Under the pieces are notes generated by a model that searched no databases, was not told the DNA's origin, and saw only the letters and a list, made by a program, of their open reading frames with translations. Positions 56,048-64,000 of a DNA stretch of 64,000 nucleotides are shown here, piece by piece. Numbering within the stretch: position 1 is the stretch's first letter; the number at the start of each line of letters is the position of its first letter. Position numbers and translations under genes: made by a program. This DNA comes from Streptomyces fradiae (GTDB lineage: Bacteria > Actinomycetota > Actinomycetes > Streptomycetales > Streptomycetaceae). The stretch spans positions 5,022,001 to 5,086,000 of the forward strand of contig NZ_CP065958.1 of NCBI RefSeq assembly GCF_041270065.1, given 5' to 3'.

Positions 56048-56385
56048 CGCGCCCCTGACTCGTCCCTGACGCGCCCGCCGACGGTTTGCGCAGGTCTTGT
56101 GCAGAGCGCTGGTTCGGCGGGTGAAGACACGATTCTTCCCGCCACTCATGGGGCCCGCGCTCGTTGCAAGTGAAGGCTTGTCGCATGGCCGCGGCCCGCG
56201 GAACACCGGTCCGGCCCGTCGTATCCGACGGCGGGCGGACAGCTGATCCGCGGGCCATCTCTTCCGATTCTGATTTTTCTTCGCTCCCATTCGGCGCAAT
56301 GCCCGTGACTCGTGCGCGCTTTCGCCGTTGAAGGACCGTGTGGCCGTGATTCTCGCGGTCGCTTTCCCCGTTCAAGGAGTTCTTG
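56048..56385. other. Gene-free chaplin upstream region
   Basis: No convincing coding sequence on either strand. It starts with three imperfect ~11-nt repeats (CCCTGACGCG-like, 56042-56075) and contains an AT-rich patch (56264-56284), followed by AAGGAG for the downstream chaplin. Likely a long promoter/leader. Confidence 0.6.
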
Positions 56386-56670
56386 ATGTCTCGCATCGCG
56401 AAGGCTGCCGCTGTTATCGCCGGCACCGGTGCCGTTGCCCTCAGCGGGGCCGGCCTGGCCGTCGCCGACGCCGGCGCCGAGGCTGTCGCCGCCCACTCGC
56501 CCGGCGTCGCTTCCGGCAACGTCGTGCAGGTTCCGATCCACGTTCCGGTCAACCTCTGCGGCAACACCGTCAACGTCATCGGTCTGATCAACCCGGCCTT
56601 CGGCAACCAGTGCGCGAACGTCGACGGCGGCCACGACCGCGGCGGCGACAACGGCGGCTACGGCGGCTGA
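56386..56670 (+). CDS. Short chaplin with Gly/Asp-rich tail
   Basis: A 94-aa secreted chaplin: signal peptide to about Ala27, chaplin domain with SGNVVQVPIHVPVNLCGN and Cys58/Cys76, then an unusual hydrophilic tail (VDGGHDRGGDNGGYGG) of about 18 residues. Most short chaplins end right after the second cysteine. AAGGAG lies 7 nt before the ATG. A long hairpin separates it from the convergent tyrosinase operon. Confidence 0.95.
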   Translation: MSRIAKAAAVIAGTGAVALSGAGLAVADAGAEAVAAHSPGVASGNVVQVPIHVPVNLCGNTVNVIGLINPAFGNQCANVDGGHDRGGDNGGYGG

Positions 56671-56700
56671 CCCTCCGCCTCCCCGTAGGCAGTCACGACG

Positions 56701-56740
56701 GCGTCCCCCCGGCCCGCACACCCGCGGGCCGGGGGGACGC
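56701..56740. terminator. Bidirectional terminator, chaplin / melC operon
   Basis: Perfect 17-bp stem (gcgtccccccggcccgc / gcgggccggggggacgc) with a 6-nt loop between convergent genes. Confidence 0.88.
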
Positions 56741-56742
56741 TG

Positions 56743-57609
56743 TCATGCGTAGCGGTAGATGCCGCTGTGGTCGAGCAGCTCGGACGGCGCGACGTTCCAC
56801 GGGCCCATCCGCTCCCGCAGCGCCGCGACCTTGCGGTACTGCGGGTCGCCGAGCGGCGGCGGGTCCTTCGGCAGATAGCCCGCGCCCGGGTTGCGGGCCT
56901 GCCAGCGCGACCACAGCAGGTCCACGTAGGCGTGGTGCAGCCAGAACACCGGGTCGTTGACCGAGCCGCCGCCGAGCATCAGGCCGCCGACCCAGCGGTG
57001 CACCCGGTTGTGCAGCTGGAAGCGGGCGTTGCCGGTGCCCGGGCCCCAGCCCTCGACGCGGTTGCGGAAGCCGGTGGCGCTGGTGGAGTTCCACGGCGCC
57101 GTGTCGTACGTACGCTCCCGCAGCGCCGTGTCCACGTCGGCGGCGGTGGGCAGCGTGATCGGGTCGCCCGGGCGGCCGAAGTCCCGGCTCAGGTACTTCT
57201 GCTCGGTCATGCCGTGGCGGACGGTCCAGCGCCCGGTGGCGTACGCGAAGGGGCCGGTCGTCACCTGGTGGTCGCCGGGCCGTCCGTTGCCGCCGAGGAA
57301 GTCCTCGCCCCACAGGGACGCGGCCGGGGTGTTGTCCCGGGTCCAGTCCCAGTACGGCACGGTCACCGACGGGTCGATCTTGCGCAGCGCCCGCTCGAAC
57401 TCGAGCAGGAACTTGCGGTGCCAGGGCAGGAAGCTGGGGCACATGTGGGCGACGCGCAGCTTCCCCTCCCCGTCGGAGACGTAGTAGTCGATGTGGGTGC
57501 GGACGAACTCGTCGTACCCCCCGGCCCGCTTGAGCTCCAGGACCGCGGAGACGAAGCGCCGGCGCTCGGCGCTCGTCAGGTCGCGCTGGTTCTTACGCGT
57601 GTACGCCAC
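56743..57609 (-). CDS. melC2: Tyrosinase
   Basis: A 288-aa binuclear copper oxidase that hydroxylates tyrosine to DOPA and oxidises it to dopaquinone, giving melanin. Copper A ligands: His39, His55, His64 ([13 protein letters not shown]); copper B ligands: His200, His204 (QLHNRVHRW) and His226 in FWLHHAYVD. The start is a GTG ([12 protein letters not shown]), 17 nt inside the end of melC1, so translation is coupled. It has no signal peptide of its own; family members are exported and copper-loaded by MelC1. About ten residues longer than the usual MelC2 between the two copper sites. Confidence 0.95.
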   Translation of the reverse strand: MAYTRKNQRDLTSAERRRFVSAVLELKRAGGYDEFVRTHIDYYVSDGEGKLRVAHMCPSFLPWHRKFLLEFERALRKIDPSVTVPYWDWTRDNTPAASLWGEDFLGGNGRPGDHQVTTGPFAYATGRWTVRHGMTEQKYLSRDFGRPGDPITLPTAADVDTALRERTYDTAPWNSTSATGFRNRVEGWGPGTGNARFQLHNRVHRWVGGLMLGGGSVNDPVFWLHHAYVDLLWSRWQARNPGAGYLPKDPPPLGDPQYRKVAALRERMGPWNVAPSELLDHSGIYRYA

Positions 57610-58042
57610 GCGGGCTCCCTCCCGGATAGGCGGCCCCGGCGTCGTGGCCGCCGTGGCCCGCGGCGTACCGGCTCAGCGGCTCGGGGCCGAGCTCGGCCAC
57701 GGCCGCGCGGGTGGCCGCGAGCGGCGTGGGGCAGGACTCGTAGTGGTAGACCGGGGTGACCCAGCCGCCGTCGGCGCAGCGCATCAGGTGCAGCGGCCGG
57801 CCGTCGACGAGCGCCACGGGCTCGCCGGTGGGGCCCGCGAAGCCCCGGATGCGCCGGCCCGCGTACATCTCGTCGAACTCGTCGAACTCGTCGAAGGCGG
57901 GCAGGTTGTCGCCGGTGTCGTACGGACCGGTCCGGTTCCGCCGGTCCGGTATGGCGGTGATACGGGTGAGCGCGCCGCCGGTGAAGGCGGTGACGGCCAG
58001 TGCGAAAAGCGAACGCACGGCCACCCGGCGCGGGACGATCAT
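57593..58042 (-). CDS. melC1: Tyrosinase copper chaperone/cofactor
   Basis: A 149-aa partner of MelC2. The N terminus [18 protein letters not shown] has a twin-arginine-like signal, in line with Tat export of the MelC1-MelC2 complex. The caddie domain includes [37 protein letters not shown] (split motif) with the two conserved cysteines. A short FDE repeat precedes it. MelC1 inserts copper into apo-tyrosinase. The ATG at 58042 has AGGAGA 8 nt upstream; an ATG at 58081 is in frame but unsupported. First gene of the melC operon. Confidence 0.93.
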   Translation of the reverse strand: MIVPRRVAVRSLFALAVTAFTGGALTRITAIPDRRNRTGPYDTGDNLPAFDEFDEFDEMYAGRRIRGFAGPTGEPVALVDGRPLHLMRCADGGWVTPVYHYESCPTPLAATRAAVAELGPEPLSRYAAGHGGHDAGAAYPGGSPRGVHA

Positions 58043-58192
58043 GAGTGATCTCCTGGGGTCGAAAAGGTGCCCTATGGGCACAACGATGAAAACCCCGGTT
58101 CGTTGCGGCGGAAATGCCGGCGGACGGATTCTCGGCCGAATGAGTGAATTCGGCTCCGGCCTCCGGGTGTTCTTCCCCTAGCATCCGGATTC

Positions 58193-58696
58193 ATGACCAC
58201 TTCCAACGTCGCGGCCAAGGCGCACAGCGCCCATTCGATGGGGACGCTCACCGTCATCTCGTGGACCCTCGGCCCCACCGACGACATGCCCGCCACCCCC
58301 TTTCTGATGGTGTATTCCCTCGGGGACGGCCAGCACGGCCCGGAGGCCGTCGAGGCGGAGCTGCGGACGACCCTGGAGGACATGGGCGTGCAGATCGGCG
58401 GCATCGTCGTCGACGCCGGCCAGGACCGCGGGGTCGGCGCGCATCTGCTCGTCGAGGCGGGGCGGGCCGTGCTGACCCTGCCGTTCATGAACGCGCAGTG
58501 CCTGGTGCCGCCGGAGTGGCAGGCGGCGGCGTACGAGACGGGCCACGTCATCGTGAAGATCCCGGTCGTGCCGTGGCCGGACGCGCGGCCGGGCGTGCCG
58601 GTCACCGAGGACGGCCTGAAGGCCTTCCTCATGGACGACCACGTCGTGCGGAACTCGGGTCTCATCGCCGTGCCGGTGAGCCGGATCCAGGGCTGA
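58193..58696 (+). CDS. DUF5949-like conserved Streptomyces protein
   Basis: A 167-aa soluble alpha/beta protein (GTLTVISWTLGP..., PFLMVYSLGDG, VPVSRIQG at the C terminus). It appears to match a Streptomyces-restricted family I recall as DUF5949. There is no signal peptide or catalytic motif. It is divergent from melC1 (150-nt gap) and followed 19 nt later by the VKOR gene, so the two may form an operon. Function unknown. Confidence 0.68.
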   Translation: MTTSNVAAKAHSAHSMGTLTVISWTLGPTDDMPATPFLMVYSLGDGQHGPEAVEAELRTTLEDMGVQIGGIVVDAGQDRGVGAHLLVEAGRAVLTLPFMNAQCLVPPEWQAAAYETGHVIVKIPVVPWPDARPGVPVTEDGLKAFLMDDHVVRNSGLIAVPVSRIQG

Positions 58697-58715
58697 GCGG
58701 GCAGGGGGCGCGCTC

Positions 58716-59372
58716 ATGGCGACGGTGAACGCACACCGCGGGACCGGGGTCCCCGGTCAGCGGCAGCAGGAGGAGACCGAGCGGGCGGGCGGAGCGGGGA
58801 CCGGCGCGAGCCGGGCCTTCGCCTGGATGCTCATGGTGACCGGTGCGGCGGGTGTGCTCGCCGGCTGGGTCATCACCATCGACAAGATCAAGCTGGCCGA
58901 GGACCCGGGCTTCCGGCCGGGGTGCAGCCTGAACCCGGTGATCTCCTGCGGCAGCGTGATGCAGAGCGAGCAGGCGGGCGTGTTCGGGTTCCCGAACCCG
59001 ATGCTGGGCCTCATCACGTACGCCGTCGTCGTCGCCGTGGGCGCCGGGATCCTGGCCGGCGCCCGCTACCGGGGCTGGTTCTGGCTCGGGCTCAACGGCG
59101 GGATGCTGTTCGGCGTCGCCTTCTGCACCTGGCTGATGCAGCAGTCGCTGTACGAGATCAACGCCCTGTGCCTGTGGTGCTCGCTGGCCTGGTGCGCGAC
59201 GATCGTCATGTTCTGGTACACGACCGCGCACAACCTGCGGCACGGGTTCCTGCCCGCGCCCGCCGCCGTGAAGGGCTTCCTGACGGAGTTCACCTTCGCA
59301 CTGCCGGTGCTGCACATCGGGATCATCGGGATGCTGGTCCTGACCCGCTGGTGGGAGTTCTGGACGAGCTGA
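58716..59372 (+). CDS. Vitamin K epoxide reductase (VKOR) family membrane protein
   Basis: A 218-aa protein with about five membrane helices. The VKOR catalytic CxxC is visible as LCLWCSLAW, with the loop cysteines in GCSLNPVISCGSVM and the serine/asparagine-rich region between. Bacterial VKOR homologues re-oxidise DsbA-like proteins and thereby drive disulfide formation outside the membrane. Placed near three chaplins with conserved cysteine pairs, it could support their oxidation (inference). It sits one base upstream of the second GH26-like gene. Confidence 0.92.
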   Translation: MATVNAHRGTGVPGQRQQEETERAGGAGTGASRAFAWMLMVTGAAGVLAGWVITIDKIKLAEDPGFRPGCSLNPVISCGSVMQSEQAGVFGFPNPMLGLITYAVVVAVGAGILAGARYRGWFWLGLNGGMLFGVAFCTWLMQQSLYEINALCLWCSLAWCATIVMFWYTTAHNLRHGFLPAPAAVKGFLTEFTFALPVLHIGIIGMLVLTRWWEFWTS

Positions 59373-59373
59373 C

Positions 59374-60381
59374 GTGCGCTCCCTGACGATCTGGCCGCGA
59401 GTCGCGCTGACGGTGCTGCTCGCGGTCGTTCTCGTGTTCCTGCTGCCGTACGGGCGGCTCGCGCCGGACGGGCGGGCGCCGCTGGCGGAGCCCGTACCGC
59501 CACGGGTGACCGTGCCGTCCGGTTTCTTCACCGGCTCTGACGAGGCCGGGGTGCGGCGGATCGCCGGCGTGGAGGAGTGGCTGGGCGGGGCGTCGCTGAC
59601 CGTCGGGCACACCTATCTGCCGGGCGACCGCTGGTCGAACATCGAGGGGCATCCGGCGCTGTTCGAGCCGTGGGCGCGGTGGAAGGCGGCGCGGCCGGGC
59701 CGGCTGTTCGTGCTCAACGTGCCGCTGCTCGACCGCAACGAGGAGGGCCTGTCCGACGCGGAGGTGCGGGCGGGGCTGCGGCGCGGGGCGGCCGGGGAGT
59801 TCGACGGGCACTTCCGGACGCTGGGCGAACGCCTGGTGACGTACGGGCTCGCGGACGCGGTCCTGGTGCTCGGCTGGGAGATGAACGGCACCACGTACGC
59901 GCACCGCTGCGGGCCGGACCCGGAGCGCTGGAAGGCGTACTGGCGGCGGGTGGTGGCGGAGCTGCGGGCGGTGCCGGGGCAGCGGTTCCGCTTCGACTTC
60001 ACGCCGAGCCGGGGTCTGGACGCGGTGCCCTGGCCGCGCTGCTACCCGGGCGACGACGTGGTGGACGTGATCGGCCTCGACGCCTACGACCAGCCGGCCG
60101 GTCTGTCGTTCGAGGAGCAGGTGACGGAGCCGTACGGGCTCGACTTCCACGTCCGGTTCGCGGCGGAGCACGGCAAGCCGGTGTCGTTCCCGGAGTGGGG
60201 GCTGTTCCGCAACGGGGACAATCCGGCGTACGTACGGGGGATGCTGGACTGGTTCGCGCGGCACCGGCCGCTCTACCAGACCTTCACCGACTACTGCCCG
60301 CACGGGGTGTGGGAGTGCGCGGCGAACCCGGCCTCGGGCGAGGTGGTCAGGGGCGCGTTCGGAGCGTCAGCCCGGCCTTGA
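59374..60381 (+). CDS. GH26-like glycoside hydrolase, short form
   Basis: A 335-aa paralogue of the GH26-like protein at 38641, sharing [15 protein letters not shown], the acid/base Glu169 in GWEMNGTTY and nucleophile Glu274 in [15 protein letters not shown]. It has an N-terminal membrane helix or uncleaved signal (~8-25) but no linker or C-terminal module, so it is probably membrane-tethered. The GTG start lies one base after the VKOR stop. Its 3' end overlaps the convergent TetR gene by 35 nt. The two hydrolases may act on the same polymer at different depths of the envelope. Confidence 0.88.
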   Translation: MRSLTIWPRVALTVLLAVVLVFLLPYGRLAPDGRAPLAEPVPPRVTVPSGFFTGSDEAGVRRIAGVEEWLGGASLTVGHTYLPGDRWSNIEGHPALFEPWARWKAARPGRLFVLNVPLLDRNEEGLSDAEVRAGLRRGAAGEFDGHFRTLGERLVTYGLADAVLVLGWEMNGTTYAHRCGPDPERWKAYWRRVVAELRAVPGQRFRFDFTPSRGLDAVPWPRCYPGDDVVDVIGLDAYDQPAGLSFEEQVTEPYGLDFHVRFAAEHGKPVSFPEWGLFRNGDNPAYVRGMLDWFARHRPLYQTFTDYCPHGVWECAANPASGEVVRGAFGASARP

Positions 60382-60976
60382 GGGTCTCGACGGTCCGGTC
60401 GAGCAGCTCCACCAGATCGTCGCCCTGGCCGTGCTCGGCCCAGTGCACGGTGGCCTCGCGCAGGGCACCGAGGACGGCCGCGGTGAAGACCCGTACCTCC
60501 AGGTCGTCGGGGGAGCGGCCGGTGCGCTCGGCGACGGCCCCGGAGAGCAGCCGCCCGGTCTGGGCGGTGGTCTCGGTGAGCCGGGCCCGCACGGCCGGGA
60601 CCTCCACCATGAGCCCGGCCCGCAGCCGGGTCTCGGCGGGCTCGGCGGCGAGCGAGGCGGTGACGGCGTCCAGGACGACGGCCCGCAGCGAGTCGAGCGG
60701 CTCCTCCCCGGCCGGCCGGGCCCGCAGCCGCGCCAGGAGCAGTTCGTCCTGGTCGTCGGTGAGGACGATGTCCTCCCTGACCGGGAAGTACCGCACCACG
60801 GTCGACGGCGACACCTCGGCCCCCGCGGCGATCGCCTCGACGGTGGCGGCCTCCCACCCCTGCTCGCCCGCGATCCGATAGGCGGCCCGCCGGATCGCGG
60901 CGCGGGTCTTCAGCTTCTTGCGCTCACGCAGCGAGGGGCGCGCGGGGGTCTCGGGGGTTTCCGCCATGGCGGACAT
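60347..60976 (-). CDS. TetR-family transcriptional regulator
   Basis: A 209-aa regulator. N-terminal TetR helix-turn-helix (RAAIRRAAYRIAGEQGWEAATVEAIAAGAEVSPSTVVRYF in two conserved segments) and a C-terminal ligand domain of the MftR-like kind (residues ~75-200). Two in-frame starts, 60976 and 60967; the first has a weak AGG. It is divergent from the acyltransferase-3 gene by about 70 nt and may control it. Confidence 0.88.
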   Translation of the reverse strand: MSAMAETPETPARPSLRERKKLKTRAAIRRAAYRIAGEQGWEAATVEAIAAGAEVSPSTVVRYFPVREDIVLTDDQDELLLARLRARPAGEEPLDSLRAVVLDAVTASLAAEPAETRLRAGLMVEVPAVRARLTETTAQTGRLLSGAVAERTGRSPDDLEVRVFTAAVLGALREATVHWAEHGQGDDLVELLDRTVETLKAGLTLRTRP

Positions 60977-61045
60977 TGTGCCTGGTCAGGAGGATCGCCC
61001 GGCTCCGCGTCCGGTGGTGTTCGGAACCGCAGGTATGGTCCTCCG

Positions 61046-62281
61046 GTGAAACGATTCTCCCGTCGCCGCGCCGTCGCGCCGGTGGCTCCCCGCTCGACCG
61101 GCCGACTGGCCGCGCTCGACGGTCTCCGCCTTCTCGCCGCACTGATGGTGGTGTTCCACCACTATGTCGGCTACGGCGGCGGGACCAAGCCGAGCGACAG
61201 CGCCTGGGGCCGGCCCGCCTCCGAGGTCTTCCACCGGGCCGCGGGCGCCGGCGCCTACGCCTGGGCCGGCATCTGCCTGTTCTTCATCATCAGCGGCTTC
61301 GTCATCTGCATGAGCAGCTGGGGCCGCGGGCTCGGCGCGTTCTTCCGGTCGCGGGTGATGCGGCTCTACCCGGCCTACTGGTTCGCGGTACTGGCGACCA
61401 CCGCCGTCCTCGTCCTGTGGCCGGTGGTGCGGGAGCCGATGGGCGTCCATCACGTCCTGGCCAACCTGACCATGGTCCACCTCGGCCTGGGCATCAGCAG
61501 CGTCGACGCCGTGTACTGGACGCTCTGGATCGAGCTCCGCTTCTACCTGCTGTTCGCGCTGGTGGTCTGGAAGGGCGTCACCTATCGCAAGGTGGTCGCC
61601 TTCTGTCTGCTCTGGACGGTTGCCGGACTGCTCAAGCTGCCGATGCTGGACACCTTGGTGATGTCCGACTACTCCTCGTTCTTCGTGGCGGGTCTGGCGC
61701 TCTACCTGATGCACCGGTACGGGCCCAACCTGCTGCTCTGGGGGATCGTGGCCTTCAGCTGGATCCTGTCCGTCCAGTACGCGGTCGAGCACCAGGCGCA
61801 GATCAACCCGGCCCTGGGCCGGACCCATGTGCCGGACCTGAACATCGGCGGCAGCCACCTGCACGAGTGGCCCGGCGTCCTGCTGATCACCCTGTCCTAT
61901 CTGGTGATGATCGCGGTCGCGCTCGGCTGGACGGCCCGGATCCGCTGGCGCTGGCTCACCGTCGCCGGAGCGCTCACCTATCCGCTGTACCTGCTGCACG
62001 AGGTCATCGGCTGGACCTTCCTCCGGCTGCTCCACCGCCACGGCGTCCAGCCCTGGGTGGCGGTCGCGGCCGTCACCGCCGGAATGCTTGGCGCCGCCTG
62101 GCTGGTGCACCGGCTGATCGAGCGGCCGCTCGCGCCGCTGCTCCGGCGGGGCCTGGACCGGGCGGTCGACCAGCTCAGGGCGGCCGAGCCGCCCGCCGCC
62201 CGGCTCCCGCTCGCGGACCTTCCCGCGGCCGAGCCCGCCACCGTCCCGCGGCCGCCGGTCCGGGAGAGCTCAACGGTCTGA
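61046..62281 (+). CDS. Acyltransferase-3 family membrane protein
   Basis: A 411-aa protein with ten or more membrane helices and the acyltransferase_3 signature: RLAALDGLRLLAALMVVFHHY with the catalytic His, LFFIISGFVICMSS, FRSRVMRLYPAYWFA. Family members O-acylate sugars or lipids, including polysaccharide O-acetylation. At the edge of the EPS region, modification of the exopolysaccharide is plausible. The GTG start at 61046 has no clear ribosome-binding site and may be leaderless. Confidence 0.9.
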   Translation: MKRFSRRRAVAPVAPRSTGRLAALDGLRLLAALMVVFHHYVGYGGGTKPSDSAWGRPASEVFHRAAGAGAYAWAGICLFFIISGFVICMSSWGRGLGAFFRSRVMRLYPAYWFAVLATTAVLVLWPVVREPMGVHHVLANLTMVHLGLGISSVDAVYWTLWIELRFYLLFALVVWKGVTYRKVVAFCLLWTVAGLLKLPMLDTLVMSDYSSFFVAGLALYLMHRYGPNLLLWGIVAFSWILSVQYAVEHQAQINPALGRTHVPDLNIGGSHLHEWPGVLLITLSYLVMIAVALGWTARIRWRWLTVAGALTYPLYLLHEVIGWTFLRLLHRHGVQPWVAVAAVTAGMLGAAWLVHRLIERPLAPLLRRGLDRAVDQLRAAEPPAARLPLADLPAAEPATVPRPPVRESSTV

Positions 62282-62286
62282 CGACG

Positions 62287-62314
62287 AAGGACCCGCCCAT
62301 CCGGGCGGGTCCTT
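62287..62314. terminator. Bidirectional terminator
   Basis: Perfect 12-bp stem aaggacccgccc / gggcgggtcctt with loop ATCC, then TTCT, between the convergent acyltransferase and hemolysin-III genes. Confidence 0.88.
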
Positions 62315-62331
62315 TCTCGTTCGGGCCGGTA

Positions 62332-63024
62332 TCAGGCGTGGCTGTAGGCGACCAGGGAGATGCCGACGTAGTGGACGATGAAGGCGGCGAGGGTGAAGGA
62401 GTGGAAGACCTCGTGGAAGCCGAACCAGCGGGGGGAGGGGTTCGGGCGCTTGATGCCGTAGATGACGCCGCCCGCGCTGTAGAGCAGGCCGCCGACGATC
62501 ACCAGGACGAGGACGGCGATGCCGCCGGCCCGCATGAAGTCGGGGAGGAAGAAGACGGCGGCCCAGCCCATCGCGATGTAGCACGGGGTGTAGAGCCAGC
62601 GCGGGGCGCCGACCCAGAAGACGCGGAAGGCGATGCCGGCGGCGGCCGCCGCCCAGACCGCCCACATGAGGGGCCGTCCGGTGGAGTCGGGGAGGAGCAG
62701 CAGCGTCAGCGGGGTATAGGTGCCCGCGATGATCAGGAAGATATTGGCGTGGTCGAGGCGCCGCAGCACCGCCTCGCCGCGCGGACCCCAGTTGCCCCGG
62801 TGGTACAGCGCGCTGATGCCGAAGAGCAGGCAGGCCGTGAGCACGTAGACACCGCAGGCGACGCGGGCCCGCGGCGAGTCGGAGAGGGCGACCAGAACAA
62901 GCCCCGCGACGATCACCGCGGGGAACATTCCGGCGTGCAGCCAGCCTCGGAGTCTCGGCTTGAGCGGGAGCGGCAGCGCCGGGCGCTGCTCCATTGCGGT
63001 GAGGTCCGGCGAGGCTGCTGTCAT
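62332..63024 (-). CDS. trhA: Hemolysin III / TrhA-family membrane protein (PAQR superfamily)
   Basis: A 230-aa protein with seven membrane helices. PAQR-type conserved polar residues are visible: FGISALYHRGNW near helix 2-3, LDHANIFLIIAGTYTPL, and FGFHEVFHSFTLAAFIVHY near the C terminus. These supply the Ser, Asp and His residues that in the superfamily bind zinc in a hydrolase-like site. Bacterial TrhA has been linked to membrane lipid homeostasis; the name hemolysin III is historical. Confidence 0.92.
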   Translation of the reverse strand: MTAASPDLTAMEQRPALPLPLKPRLRGWLHAGMFPAVIVAGLVLVALSDSPRARVACGVYVLTACLLFGISALYHRGNWGPRGEAVLRRLDHANIFLIIAGTYTPLTLLLLPDSTGRPLMWAVWAAAAAGIAFRVFWVGAPRWLYTPCYIAMGWAAVFFLPDFMRAGGIAVLVLVIVGGLLYSAGGVIYGIKRPNPSPRWFGFHEVFHSFTLAAFIVHYVGISLVAYSHA

Positions 63025-63229
63025 GGCTCGCCATCGTACCTACGCCTCCGTAAGCCATGGATATGAGTGGTGATGCTCACGTGTGCGGCCCTCTGGACAT
63101 ATGGGCGCCGGCATCGGATGATCAAATGAGTGCGGTCGGCACCGGATGAGCGCCTACGACGCAACACACGCATCCGGGTCGCAGCCCCCAAGGGGCATAC
63201 ATCTAAAAACCCCTCTTCAAGGAGCAATC

Positions 63230-64000
63230 GTGGCGCGCGACAACGCGGCTCCCTCCACCGTCCCCACTCAGCACCAGGAGCTCGTCTCCTGGGTCAACGA
63301 GATCGCCGAGATCACCCAGCCCGACCGCGTCGTCTGGTGCGACGGGTCCGAGGCCGAGTACGACCGCCTCGCCGAGGAACTGGTCGCCAAGGGGACCTTC
63401 AAGAAGCTGGACCCGGTCAAGCGCCCGAACTCGTACTACGCCGCCTCCGACCCGACCGACGTCGCACGCGTCGAGGACCGGACCTTCATCTGCTCCGAGA
63501 AGGAGGAGGACGCGGGCCCGACGAACAACTGGATGGCCCCGGCCGAGATGCGCGAGCTCTTCGCCGGCGACAAGGGCATCTTCCGCGGCTCCATGAAGGG
63601 CCGCACCATGTACGTCGTGCCCTTCTGCATGGGCCCGGTCGGCTCCCCGCTCTCCGCCATCGGCGTCGAGATCACCGACTCCGCGTACGTCGCCGTCTCC
63701 ATGCGCACTATGACCCGCATGGGACAGGCCGTCCTCGACGAGCTCGGCACCGACGGCTTCTTCGTCAAGGCCGTGCACTCCGTCGGCGCCCCGCTCGCCG
63801 AGGGCGAGGCGGACGTGCCGTGGCCGTGCAACACCACCAAGTACATCTCGCACTTCCCCGAGACCCGCGAGATCTGGTCCTACGGCTCCGGCTACGGCGG
63901 CAACGCCCTGCTCGGCAAGAAGTGCTACGCGCTGCGCATCGCCTCCGTCATGGCGCGTGACGAGGGCTGGCTCGCCGAGCACATGCTCATCCTCAAGCTC
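63230..64000 (+). CDS. pckG: Phosphoenolpyruvate carboxykinase (GTP), 5' part
   Basis: The first 257 residues of a GTP-dependent PEP carboxykinase (full length about 610), cut by the window edge. It converts oxaloacetate to PEP in gluconeogenesis. Visible family features include [36 protein letters not shown] (in two conserved parts), [22 protein letters not shown] and [15 protein letters not shown]. The GTG start has AAGGAG 6 nt upstream. The 205-nt gap to trhA shows imperfect direct repeats (cggca-cggatga at ~63108 and ~63139) but no gene. Confidence 0.96.
   Translation, partial: MARDNAAPSTVPTQHQELVSWVNEIAEITQPDRVVWCDGSEAEYDRLAEELVAKGTFKKLDPVKRPNSYYAASDPTDVARVEDRTFICSEKEEDAGPTNNWMAPAEMRELFAGDKGIFRGSMKGRTMYVVPFCMGPVGSPLSAIGVEITDSAYVAVSMRTMTRMGQAVLDELGTDGFFVKAVHSVGAPLAEGEADVPWPCNTTKYISHFPETREIWSYGSGYGGNALLGKKCYALRIASVMARDEGWLAEHMLILKL

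Noticed and set aside
33894..62281. Genomic island with att sites or integrase
   Set aside because: No integrase, transposase, tRNA or flanking direct repeats could be seen, so mobility is not claimed.

Overview
The window is high-GC actinobacterial DNA and almost certainly comes from a Streptomyces chromosome arm or core. The evidence is chaplins and a rodlin, mycothiol amidase (Mca), a melC1/melC2 tyrosinase operon, a GTP-type PEP carboxykinase, GTG/TTG starts and third-position GC bias. It carries about 59 protein-coding genes, two of them cut by the window edges. I saw no tRNA, rRNA, CRISPR array, insertion sequence or prophage.

Left part (1-33.9 kb), mostly conserved core. In order: the 3' end of an NB-ARC/TPR regulator; hutH; a small LAETG surface protein; an acidic hypothetical; an L,D-transpeptidase lipoprotein; a divergent XRE regulator/zinc alcohol dehydrogenase pair; a DUF1330 protein; an ECF41 sigma factor; msrA; metB; a small sigma-like/membrane pair; MarR/ilvA; a DUF4157 (eCIS-core) protein with an unusual C-terminal domain; an ABC-2 exporter pair; two tandem Ser/Thr kinases with beta-propeller sensors; greA; DUF4307/mca; a large NB-ARC/TPR regulator containing a 22-cytosine homopolymer; a rodlin; and a YyaL-type thioredoxin-domain protein.

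Middle and right part (33.9-62.3 kb), a cell-surface island. It holds an LCP ligase, a chaplin, an FAD monooxygenase/ATP-grasp pair and a secreted GH26-like hydrolase with a long Pro-Glu-Lys linker. A tightly overlapped leftward operon (40366-51873) encodes a Wzx/Wzy-like exopolysaccharide pathway: phosphoglycosyltransferase, two GT4 glycosyltransferases, flippase, polymerase, chain-length protein, deacetylase, BioF2-like acyltransferase and a secreted protein at its head. To its right lie two more chaplins interleaved with four secreted proteins of unknown role. One of these is LPDTG-anchored and looks like a decayed chaplin. Then come melC2/melC1, a DUF5949-like protein, a VKOR-family protein, a second GH26-like protein, a TetR regulator and an acyltransferase-3 protein. 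The window ends in core genes: a hemolysin-III-like membrane protein and the start of pckG.

Working model (inference): the island makes and trims an extracellular polysaccharide, ties it to the wall (LCP ligase, sortase substrates) and co-assembles it with amyloid chaplin/rodlin layers on aerial hyphae or spores. The VKOR protein could support chaplin disulfides. Strong hairpins after nearly every small secreted gene suggest separate, highly expressed transcripts. The most novel leads are the DUF4157/amidoligase-like protein, the decayed LPDTG chaplin, the poly-C tract and the exopolysaccharide-amyloid island as a unit.
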